Shown here one piece after another: positions 55,242 to 64,000 of a stretch of 64,000 nt of DNA. This DNA comes from Arachis hypogaea (Eukaryota; Streptophyta; Magnoliopsida; Fabales; Fabaceae). Made by a program: the position numbers and the translations under genes. The notes below the pieces were generated by a model. The model made no database searches. It saw nothing but the letters and a program-made list of their open reading frames with translations, and was not told the origin of the DNA. The stretch is from positions 51,939,353 through 52,003,352 of the forward strand of contig NC_092054.1 of the NCBI RefSeq assembly GCF_003086295.3, in the 5' to 3' direction. Each line of letters starts with the position of its first letter. Positions within the stretch are counted from its first letter, which is position 1.

Positions 55242-56722
55242 CCTGAAAAGGAAAAAAGAAAGTAATAAGTAAAGCTAAGGGTTCGAGCAAGGAAGAGGAT
55301 GGTATAGGTGATAATCAATGCACGGTAAAGAAGGATGTCGTTAACACATGGTCATGACTACATGTGAAAAGTTCATCAATGGAAATATAGCAAGTGCATG
55401 TGATGGCAATTAGATGCAAGATGTTTATTGGAATGCCGGCAAAGGCATCAGTAGCATAGATCAAGCATTAAATGCCCAATTTAGATTATCAACTCTTTCA
55501 AACTAACAATCTGTTTGTATTGACAGTTATATTTAATCAATAAAATATAAAAAAGGTTTTATGAAAAACAGGCATTAGAGTAGTAGAATAGAATAATTTA
55601 AAATAATGCACAATGCCATACGGGCTTTTTCACAAACACTTAACATGCAAGATAAATATGTTATTGAAAGTATTAAAGTGGACATGCAAGCAACCCTTCA
55701 AGAAGTAATATTAATTATCAAACAATTCCTTAATATACTCACAAGCGAAAATATAAAAGAAAACAATTATCCAAATAAATTTCCAACACCAATGAAAAGA
55801 ATGTAAAAAGAAAAAGAAAAAAAACATAGATAATGAAAGTAAAAGAAAAAGAAGAAGAAAACATAAATAAAAATAATAATAATAATGGAAAACTAAAATG
55901 GGAAGAAGAAAAAAAACAACCTTGATAATGGATGTGAAAAAAAAGGGGAAAGAAGGTAAAAAGTGAGAAGGAATAAAGAAGGAAGAAGAGAGAGGAAAGA
56001 AATAAGAAGGGAAAAGAAAAGATTTAGATTTGGGGAAGAAAAGATAAGATATTAGGCGCTGATCTGGATGAGCTGTGCGTCGCATGTGACGTGGACGCGT
56101 GGGTCACGTGATCGCGTGGTGTGTGATAAGTTCCAGGTGACGCGGACGCGTGGGTCACGCGATCGCGTGACCTGATTGGTGCTATTGGCGCGAGTGCAGC
56201 CGTGCGTTCGCGCAACTCTCTGTTTTAAATGCATTTTGCCAAAATTTAGGGTTGACGCGTGAGTGTGGGTGACGTGGTCGCGTGAATGGCCATATTTTGA
56301 AAAACTACGCGGACGCGTGAGGCACGCGTTCGTGTGATAGGGCTTGTGCTTCTAGCACCATTCCAGCCCAGCTCCATCATAACTCTCTGCCATACACCTC
56401 TTTACGTCGATTTTACAGGGCCACGCGTTCGCGTGGGTGACGCGGTCGCGTGGGAGGCTCTTTTTCAGAATGACGCGGACGCGTGGGCATAGTTGTGCCT
56501 AAGGCACACCTCCAGCCACGCTTTCGCGTGACTTTCTATTCAATTCTCTTTTCTTCAGAAAGCACCTATAACACGGACGCGTCAGCGACGCTTACGCGTT
56601 GCGTGCGTTTTTTTTTTTTAATGCAAGATGCAGAATGCAGATGTCTATGCAGAAATTATGAATGAACATGAATGAAAATAAAATAAATTAAAATTAAGAA
56701 TAAAAATAAAAGAGTATACCTT
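55242..56722 (-). other. Spacer of element F with CpG palindrome zone
   Basis: 55800-56040 is purine-rich on the plus strand. At 56070-56610 are CpG palindromes (CACGCGATCGCGTG, GACGCGGACGCGTG, CACGCGTTCGCGTG). It contains the unoccupied equivalent of the solo-LTR site of A (TCTGCCATACACCTC near 56385). No gene. Confidence 0.55.
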
Positions 56723-56740
56723 GGTGGGTTGTCTCCCACC
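56723..56740 (-). other. Conserved hairpin GGTGGG/CCCACC (element F)
   Basis: In the element's sense GGTGGG-AGACAA-CCCACC, identical to the C copy. Confidence 0.6.
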
Positions 56741-57178
56741 TAGCAGTTTTAGTTATAGTCCTTAAGTTGGACGTTTGGTGAGCTCCTTGTCATGGTGGCT
56801 TGTGCTTGAACTCGTCTTGAAACTTCCACCAATGCTTGTACCTCCAATAAGCTCTATCAATACCAAGTGAATTCCTCAAGTTTTGATGGAGTTCTTCACA
56901 AGCTTTGAGCTCTCAAATTTGATCCTCATGTATGCCTGGATCCCAAATCTTGTTTCTTCACCCGTCTTCAAGTGGAACATGATGATTCCATCCGGGTGGT
57001 AAGCAATCTGAATTCTCACTACGGCATCCAAACAGCTTCCTAGACCCATTCAATCGAGCTCTACACCAATACTTGCACTTCAACTTGGAGTGTGCAACCG
57101 TATTGAACCTTGCATGACAACTCTTACCACTAACCATCTCCCTCTTACTCTTATAGCCACAAAGAGCTCTAAGTTGCC
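56741..57178 (-). pseudogene. 3' end of gag-position ORF of element F
   Basis: From 57178 leftward the element-sense frame reads QLRALCGYKSKREMVSGKS and CHARFNTVAH, matching the C-terminal signature of the C and B ORFs (QLRALCG.KSKRE). The rest lies beyond the inserted element G. The downstream block GTCCAACTTAAGGAC precedes the hairpin as in B. Confidence 0.6.
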
Positions 57179-58717
57179 TGATGAGCGGATATTTTATACG
57201 CTTTTTGGGGTTAATTTCATATAATTTTTAGTATGTTTTAGTTAGTTTTTAGTTTATTTTCATTATTTTTTAGGAAAAATTCATATTTCTGGACTTTACT
57301 ATGAGTTGTGTGTTTTTCTGTAATTTCAGGTATTTTTCTGGCTGAAATTGAAGGAGCTGAGCAAAAATCTGATTCAGGCTGAAAAAGGACTGCTGATGCT
57401 GTTGGATTCTGACCTCCCTGCACTCAAAGTAGATTTTTTGGAGCTACAGAACTCGAAATGGCATGCTTCCAATTGCGTTGGAAAGTAGATATCCAGGGCT
57501 TTCCAGAAATATATAATAGTCCATACTTTTCACGAGGATAGACGACGTAAACTGGTGTTCAACGCCAGTTCTCTGCCCAATTCTGGCATCCAGCGCCAGA
57601 AAAGGATCAAAAGTTGGAGTTCAACGCCAGAAATGGACCCAAACCTGGCGTTGAACGCCCAAAACAGCCTTATGCACGTGAATTGCTTAAGTCTCAGCCC
57701 CAGCACACACCAAGTGGGCCCCAGAAGTGGATCTCTGCACCATCTATCAGAGTTTACTCATTTTCTGTAAACCTAGGCTACTAGTTTAGTATTTAAACAA
57801 CTTTTAGAGACTTATTTTACATCTGATGACATTTTAGATCTGAACTTTGTACTTTTTGATGGCATGAGTCTCTAAACTCCATTGTTGGGGGTGAGGAGCT
57901 CTGGTGTGTCTCGATGAATTAATGCAAATATTTCTGTTTTCTATTCAAACACGCTTGTTCCTATCTAAGATGTTCATTTGCGCTTAATTGTGATGAAGGT
58001 GATGATCTGTGACACTCATCACCTTCCTCAAACCATGAACGTGTGCCTGACAACCACCTCCGTTCTATATCCGATTGAATGAGTATCTCTTAGATCTCTT
58101 AATCAGGATCTTCGTGGTATAAGCTAGAACTGATGGTGGCATTCATGAGAATCCGGAAAGTCTAAACCTTGTCTGTGGTATTCCAAGTAGGATTCAATGA
58201 TTGAGTGACTGTGACGAACCTCAAACTCACGAGTTCTGGGCATAGTGACAGACGCAAAAGGATAGCAGATCCTATTTCGGCATGATTGAGAACCTGCAGA
58301 TGATTAGCCGTGCGGTGACAGCGCATTGGGAATCTTTTCACTGGAAGGATGGATGGTAGCCATTGACAACGGTGATCCACCTACACACAGCTTGCCATAG
58401 GAGGACGTGCGTGCGTGAATCAGAAGACAGAGGAAAGCAGAGATTCAGAAGACAAAGCATCTCCAAAACTCCAACACATTCTCCATTACTGCACAACAAG
58501 TAACCTTTAATTTATGCTCTCTTGTTTATTTGCAATTCAACTGATAAACATAATTGACTTCCTGACAAAGATTTACAAGATAACCATAGATTGCTTCAAA
58601 CCAACAATCTCCGTGGGATTCGACCCTTACTCACGTGAGGTATTACTTGGACGACCCAGTGCACTTGCTGGTAAGTGGTACGAGTTGTGAAAAGTGTGAT
58701 TCACAATTCGTGCACCA
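57179..58717 (+). mobile_element. 5' LTR of element G (type V)
   Basis: 1539 bp from TGATGAGCGGATATTTTATA to TTCGTGCACCA. Contains the diverged conserved core (57438-57530), CTGGCGTTGAACGCC-type words (57550-57670), a TATA-like TAGTATTTAAAC near 57786, and the U5 block near 58620-58700 (CACGTGAGGTATTACTTGG), related to the type IV U5. Confidence 0.93.
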
Positions 58718-58723
58718 GGTTTT

Positions 58724-58741
58724 TGGCGCTGTTGCCGGGGA
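58724..58741 (+). other. Primer-binding site for tRNA-Asp (element G)
   Basis: TGGCGCTGTTGCCGGGGA, with the same single mismatch as element C. Confidence 0.92.
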
Positions 58742-58994
58742 TTGTTCGTGTTTGGACAACTAACGGTTTATTTTGTTGCTTAGATTAGGAAAAATTTTTC
58801 TTTTTTTTGGTTTAGAGTCTTTTATTATTTATCCCTTGTTAAAACACTTTAAATTTATATCTCAATTAGTTAGAACGTAGTGTTTATGTTCATGGTAATT
58901 GGCTATCATATTTTTAAAATCTTTTTCAAAAATAATTTTTTCTATTAAATCCCGTGCCAAACTTTAAGTTTGGTATTTTCTTGTTGATTTTTCA

Positions 58995-59041
<47 letters not shown>

Positions 59042-59703
59042 TTCTTCGAAACAAGTGTTACATTCATAACTCATTTGGCTAGAGCGTTGGTCTGTGTTCT
59101 TGGTAATTGGGTTAGAATCTTTTATATTCTTTTCAAAATCTTCTTTTTCATAAATAATAATTTCTCTATTAAATTTTGTGCCAAACTTTAAGTTTGGTGT
59201 TTTCTTGTTGATTTTTCTGTGTTTTTCGAAAATTTTAGTTTGGTTTTCTAAAAATTTTAAGTTTGGTGTTCTTCCTTCGTGTTCTTGTGAATCTTCAAAG
59301 TGTTCTTGAGTTTTCCTTGTGTCTTGATCTTAAAATTTTTAAGTTTGGTGTTCCTTAGTGTTTTTCCCTTAAAAATTTTCGAAAACAAGGAGCATCAGAT
59401 CTAAAAATTTTAAATCTTGTGCTATCTTATTGTTTTCTCTCTCCTCTTTAAATTCAAAAATATCTTTTCTCTCTGTTTTAAAAGCAAATTTTCGAAATCT
59501 ATTTCTAAAATTCAGATTTTTATTTCAAAATTTAAAACCTTTTTCAAAACTTCCTAACCACTTTCTCTCTCCACATTTTTTCGAAAATCTTCACCTATTT
59601 TTATTTATTTTATTTTAATTTATTTTATTTTTGAAATTATTAAATAAATAAATAAATAAATAAAAATATTTTTTTTATTTTACATCATATCCCTTTCTCC
59701 ATC
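58742..59703 (+). other. Leader of element G with tandem repeat and short palindrome
   Basis: About 960 bp, AT-rich. Two related segments about 224 bp apart each contain the palindrome CCAAACTTTAAGTTTGG (58957-58973 and 59181-59197; 8-bp arms) followed by TTTTCTTGTTGATTTTTC. Two half copies (TTTTAAGTTTGGTGTTC) lie near 59258 and 59338. A (TA)n run occupies about 58999-59041 and a (TAAA)n run about 59638-59663. This is where an RNA packaging signal would be expected; that role is inferred. Confidence 0.65.
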
Positions 59704-60766
59704 ATGGATCTAAGTGGAAATGAACAGTCCAAGAGGATCCTGGGGTCATATGCTAACCCCTCTACTGCTTCATATGGGAGTAGCATCTGCATACCCTCCA
59801 TTGGAGTCAGTAGCTTTGAGTTGAATTCTCAGCTCATTATCATGGTGCAGCAAAATTGCTAGTACTCCGGTCTTCCACAGGAAGAACCTACACAGTTTCT
59901 GGCACAGTTTTTACAAATTGCTGACACAGTACATGATAAGGAAATAGATCAGGATGTCTACAGACTATTACTGTTTCCATTTGCTGTGAAAGATCAAGCT
60001 AAGAGGTGGTTAAATAACCAACCTAAGGCCAGCATAAGGACATGGAAACAGCTGACAGAAAAATTCCTGAATCAATACTTTCCCCCAAAACGGATGACAC
60101 AGCTAAGGCTGGACATCCAAGGCTTTAAACAAGGAGATAATGAATCTCTTTATGATGCCTGGGAGAGACAGAGAGATGCTACGAAAATGCCCCTCTGAAA
60201 TGTTTTCAGAGTGGGTTCAGTTAGACATCTTCTACTATGGGCTTGCAAAAGGAGCTCAAATGTCTCTAGATTACTCAGCTGGTGGATCTATCCACATGAG
60301 AAAGACAATTGAAGAGGATCAAGAGCTCATTGATACAATTGCCAGGAATCAGCATCTGTACCTAAGCAGCAACCCTTCCATGAATGAAGAGGTTAAAACA
60401 GTAACTGCTGAACTCAGTCCTGTAAAACAAGCTGCTGAATTCAATCAGTAATTGGACTTTCTAACAAAGCAGCTAGCCGAATTTAAAGACAGGTTACAAG
60501 AGACAAGGATGGCTAATATACATATGGACGAACAGTTTAAGCAAACAAAACAGTAGCTGTCAAGGCAAATAGCAGAAGAATGCCAAGCAGTTCAACTAAG
60601 AAGTGGAAAAACATTAAATACCCCACCTCAAGGCAGCAAAAAGTTAAAAAATGAGCAAATCACCCAAAATTCACCTGAGGACAGTAAGAGCCCAGGGAAA
60701 AATAATTCTGGCACTAAAACGCCAGAAAATTGGTGGAAGGCTGGCGCTGAACGCCCAGACCATGCC
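59704..60766 (+). pseudogene. Gag of element G (frameshift and stops)
   Basis: ATG at 59704 (MDLSGNEQSKRILGSYANPS). The capsid-type region includes DQAKRWLNNQPKASIRTWKQ and EKFLNQYFPPKRMTQLRLDI (PF03732-like). A TAG interrupts near 59859, the frame shifts by one near 60190 into the pol frame (EMFSEWVQLDIFYYGLAKGA), and stops follow at 60449, 60554 and 60767. No CCHC zinc knuckle was seen. Without repair it cannot give a full Gag, so G may be defective despite its open pol. Confidence 0.8.
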
Positions 60767-60975
60767 TAAAACTGGCGTTCAACACCAGAAACAAGGAAAA
60801 ACTGGTGTTCAACGCCAGAAATGGGCAAGGATCTGGCGTTGAACGCCCAAAATGGGCAAGATCTGGCGCTGAACGCCCAAAATGGGCACAGTTCTGGCGT
60901 TCAGACGCCAGGAGCAGACAAGGAGCTGGCGTCCAATTTCACTCCAGCTTTTAACTCTGGCACTCAACTGCCAGT
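60715..60975. repeat. Hairpin array CTGGCGTTYAACGCC in the gag-protease spacer of G
   Basis: At least seven copies of CTGGCGYTGAACGCCC or CTGGYGTTCAACGCCAG, about every 30 bp, with fillers AAAATGGGCAAG. The same words occur in the type V LTR (46810-46920, 57550-57670). In the pol frame they encode short repeats such as DLALNAQNGQ. Confidence 0.85.
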
Positions 60976-63900
60976 GAGGGATCAGACACACACAAATGCT
61001 GATAACAACCCCTCTAAAAAGGCTTCTTCAACCACTTTTGCAGGCAATAAACCTGCAGCAACTAAGGTTGAAGAATATAAAGCCAAGATATCTTATCCTC
61101 AAAAACTCCGGAAAGAGGAGCAGGATAAGCAATTTGCTCGCTTTGCAGATTATCTCAGGACTCTTGAAATAAAGATTCCATTTGCAGAAGCACTTGAGCA
61201 AATACCTTCTTATGCCAAGTTCATGAAAGAGATCTTGAGTCATAAAAAGGATTGGAGAGAAACAGAAAGAGTTCTCCTCACTGAAGAATGCAGTGCAGTC
61301 ATTCTGAAGAGCTTTCCTGAAAAGCTTAAAGACCCTGGGAGTTTTCTGATACCATGCATATTAGAAGGTAATTGCACCAAGACAGCTTTATGCGATCTTG
61401 GGGCAAGAATCAACCTAATACCTGCATCCACTATCAGGAAGCTTGGCTTAACTGAAGAAGTTAAACCAACCCGAATATGTCTCCAACTTGCTGATGGTTC
61501 CACTAAATACCCATCAGGCGTGATTGAAGACATGATTGTCAGAGTTGGGCCATTCACCTTTCCCACTGACTTTGTTGTGCTGGAAATGGAGGAGCACAAG
61601 AGTGCTACTCTCGTTCTAGGAAGACCCTTCCTAGCAACTGGACGATCCCTCATTGACGTCCAACAGGGGGAAATAACCCTGAGAGTCAATGATGATGAGT
61701 TCAAGTTGAACGTTGTCAAAGCCATGCAGCATCCAGACACATCAACAGACTGCATGAAAGTTGATCTTATTGACTCTTTGGTAGAAGAGATCAACATGGC
61801 TGAGAGTCTTGAATCAGAGTTGGAAAACATCTTTAAAGATGTTCAGCCTGATTTAGAGGATTCAGAGGACATGAAAGAGCCTCTGAAATTTCTTCTGGAA
61901 GAGGAGAAACCTCCTAAACCCGAGCTCAAGCCATTGCCACCATCCTTGAAATATGCGTTTCTGGGAGAAGGTGACACTTTTCCAGTGATCATAAGCTCTG
62001 CTTTAAATTCACAGGAAGAGGAGGCACTTATTCAAGTGCTAAGGACACACAAGACAGCTCTTGGGTGGTCCATAGGTGACCTTAAGGGCATAAGCCCAGC
62101 TAGATGCATGCACAAAATCTTATTGGAGGATAATGCCAAACCAGTGGTTCAACCACAGAGGCGGCTAAATCCAGCCATGAAAGAAGTAGTGCAGAAAGAG
62201 GTCACCAAACTACTAGAGGCTGGGATTATTTATCCTATTTCTGATAGCCCCTGGGTGAGCCCTGTCCAAGTCGTCCCAAAAAAGGGAGGCATGACAGTGA
62301 TTCATAATGAAAAAAATGAACTGGTTCCTACAAGAACAGTTACAGGGTGGCGCATGTGTATTGACTATAGAAGGCTCAATACAGCCACCAGAAAGGATCA
62401 TTTTCCTTTACCATTCATAGACCAGATGCTAGAAAGACTAGCAGGTCATGATTATTACTGCTTTTTGGATGGCTACTCAGGCAATAACCAGATTGCAGTA
62501 GATCCCCAGGATCAAGAGAAAACAGCATTCACATGTCCATCCGGAGTGTTTGCTTATAGAAGGATGCCATTTGGGCTATGTAATGCGCCTGCAACCTTCC
62601 AGAGATGCATGCTCTCTATTTTCTCTGATATGGTGGAAAAATTTCTGGAAGTCTTCATGGATGACTTCTCAGTATATGGAGACTCATTCAGCTCCTGTCT
62701 TGATCACCTGAAACTTGTTCTGAAAAGATGCCAAGAGACCAACCTAGTTTTAAACTGGGAAAAGTGTCACTTCATGGTGACTGAAGGAATTGTTCTTGGG
62801 CATAAAATCTCAAACAAGGGAATAGAGGTGGATCAAGAAAAAATAGAGGTAATTGAAAAATTACCACCACCTGCCAATGTTAAGGCAATCAGAAGCTTTC
62901 TGGGGCACACAGGATTCTATAGGAGGTTTATAAAGGATTTTTCAAAAATTGCAAAACCTTTAAGCAATCTGCTAGCTGCTGACACGCCATTTGTGTTTAA
63001 CACAGAGTGCCTACAGGTGTTTGAAACGCTGAAAGCTAAGCTGGTCACAGCACCAGTCATTTCTGCACCAGACTGGACGTTACCATTTGAGCTAATGTGT
63101 GATGCCAGTGATCACGCCATTGGTGCAGTATTGGGACAGAGGCATGACAAGCTTCTGCATGTCATTTATTATGCTAGTCGCATTCTAAATGATGCCCAAA
63201 AAAACTACACAACCACAGAAAAAGAATTACTTGCAGTGGTTTACGCCATTGACAAGTTCAGATCATACTTAGTAGGATCAAAAGTGATTGTGTATACTGA
63301 TCATGCTGCTCTTAAATATCTTCTTACAAAGCAGGATTCAAAACCCAGGCTCATTAGATGGGTGTTGCTTCTGCAAGATTTTGATATAGAAATAAGAGAC
63401 AGAAAAGGGACAGAGAACCAAGTGGCTGATCATCTATCACGGATAGAGCCAGTAGAAGGGAAGCCCCTCCCCTCTCTTGAGATCTCTGAGATGTTTCCAG
63501 ATGAGCACTTGTTTGCCATTCAGGAAACACCATGGTTTGCCGATATTGCAAACTATAAAGCTGCAAGGTTCATACCCAAGGAGTACAACAGGATACAGAA
63601 GAAAAAATTAATTACTGATGCAAAGTACTACTTGTGGGATGAACCTTATCTCTTTAAGAGATGTGCAGACGGAATTATCCGTAGGTGTGTGCCTAGAGAA
63701 GAAGCACAGAGGATCCTGTGGCATTGCCACGGATCTCAATATGGAGGCCATTCCGGAGGTGAGCGAACAGCCACCAAGGTCCTCCAATGTGGCTTCTATT
63801 GGCCCATACTCTATAAAGATTCCCGAGAGTTTGTACGTAACTGTGACAGTTGCCAAAGAGCTGGCAATCTGCCTCATGGTTACGCCATGCCTCAACAAGG

Positions 63901-64000
63901 AATCTTGGAGATTGAGTTGTTTGACGTATGGGGAATTGACTTCATGGGACCTTTCCCACCATCATACTCAAACACTTATATTCTGGTGGCAGTTGATTAT
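60770..64000 (+). CDS. Pol polyprotein of element G (protease-RT-RNase H-integrase), partial
   Basis: A stop-free frame of 1077 codons that runs off the window; it is bounded upstream by TAA at 60767. Codons 1-70 hold the hairpin-derived repeats. Protease CDLGARINLIPAST is at about codon 208. Reverse transcriptase: WRMCIDYRRLNTATRKDHFP, FLDGYSGNNQIAVDPQDQ, FMDDFSVYGDSF (FMDD at about 629-632). RNase H from MCDASDHAIGAVLG (about 776) with TTTEKELLAVVYAIDKF and [10 protein letters not shown]. Integrase zinc region HCHGSQYGGHSGG (about 985) and CDSCQRAGN (about 1024), then the first catalytic Asp in [10 protein letters not shown] (about 1057); the rest lies outside. It would normally be made from a gag-pol readthrough. 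The motifs fit Athila-like Ty3/gypsy elements; the exact lineage needs a tree. Confidence 0.93.

Larger units (their letters stand above)
50680..57178 (-). mobile_element. Element F (visible part): pol-less element, LTR type III
   Basis: Minus-oriented: 3' LTR 50680-52109, polypurine tract 52110-52126, a tandem duplication covering LTR and 3' DNA, internal polypurine tract 55095-55112, ORF3 remnant, CpG zone, hairpin 56723-56740, and the end of the gag-position ORF (to 57178), where element G is inserted. The 5' part is outside the window. Confidence 0.8.
57179..64000 (+). mobile_element. Element G: Athila-like Ty3/gypsy, LTR type V (FIDEL-like), 5' part
   Basis: 5' LTR 57179-58717, PBS 58724-58741, a leader with repeats, a broken gag (59704-60766) and an open pol frame (60770 to the edge). 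Inserted in F's gag-position ORF (left flank ttgcc). The 3' end is outside the window. Confidence 0.9.

Noticed and set aside
58999..59041. (TA)n run as a functional site
   Set aside because: Simple microsatellite; nothing else supports a role.
61240..63898. Minus-strand ORFs up to 196 codons under the pol of element G
   Set aside because: They are antisense to the strongly supported plus-strand pol frame and match no family.

Overview
This 64 kb window is plant nuclear repeat DNA made almost entirely of nested LTR retrotransposons of the Ty3/gypsy (Metaviridae) superfamily, Athila-like branch. I see no host gene, tRNA, rRNA or bacterial-type feature. Every intact element start carries a primer-binding site matching the 3' end of plant tRNA-Asp(GUC), and the pol proteins have Athila-like motifs (DLGA protease, FMDD reverse transcriptase, D,D35E integrase). 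From memory, the LTR type starting TGATGAGCGG is very abundant in peanut (Arachis) and resembles the FIDEL family, so a legume and probably Arachis is inferred. That assignment was not tested.

I named five LTR types from their ends and internal similarity: I (TGATAAACCCTAATTTTGTGG), II (TGATAAACCCATATTTTATG), III (TGATAAACCACTATTTTATG), IV (TGATG...CATCA with hairpin arrays) and V (TGATGAGCGG...CACCA). Target-site duplications (TSDs) let the nest be unpicked. Element E (minus; gag-like ORF 46088-48638, PBS 48839-48856, 5' LTR from 48863) is the oldest visible host on the right. Element A (minus; 5' LTR 43120-46087, decayed gag-pol 37392-42995, third ORF 34786-33732 continued at 9229-8999, 3' LTR fragment 7204-7567) is inserted in E. 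Element B (minus, 9230-33731, TSD tcgaa/ttgaa) split A's third ORF. Element C (plus, 11353-22367, TSD tccca) sits in B's 3' region and carries a hAT-type MITE (20342-20990) in its 3' LTR. Element D (plus, 3' end at 7203) sits in A's 3' LTR. Element F (minus, from 50680) sits in E's 5' LTR, and element G (plus, 57179 to the window end) sits in F.

Solo LTRs with perfect TSDs lie at 5163-6940, 26955-29439, 35928-37039, 43305-44804 and 46432-47968.

Only G has a long open pol frame (60770-64000, running off the window; gag upstream is broken). A has gag-pol with multiple stops and frameshifts. B, C and F lack pol and instead carry a conserved gag-position ORF (Gln/Pro-rich then acidic), so they look non-autonomous. 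The layout of A, B, C, D and F is shared where visible: gag or gag-pol; a post-ORF block (GTCCAACTTAAGGAC in A, B and F; related in C), followed in B, C and F by a GGTGGG/CCCACC hairpin; a CpG-palindrome zone; a pyrimidine-rich stretch ending in a splice-acceptor-like site; ORF3 or its deletion remnant; an internal copy of the polypurine tract; about 1.4 kb of 3' non-coding DNA; the terminal polypurine tract; the LTR.

The most interesting structure not explained by standard annotation is (i) the family-specific palindrome arrays, (ii) the internal polypurine tract abutting the ORF3 stop, and (iii) the pol-less element family that shares one coding unit but uses three different LTR types.
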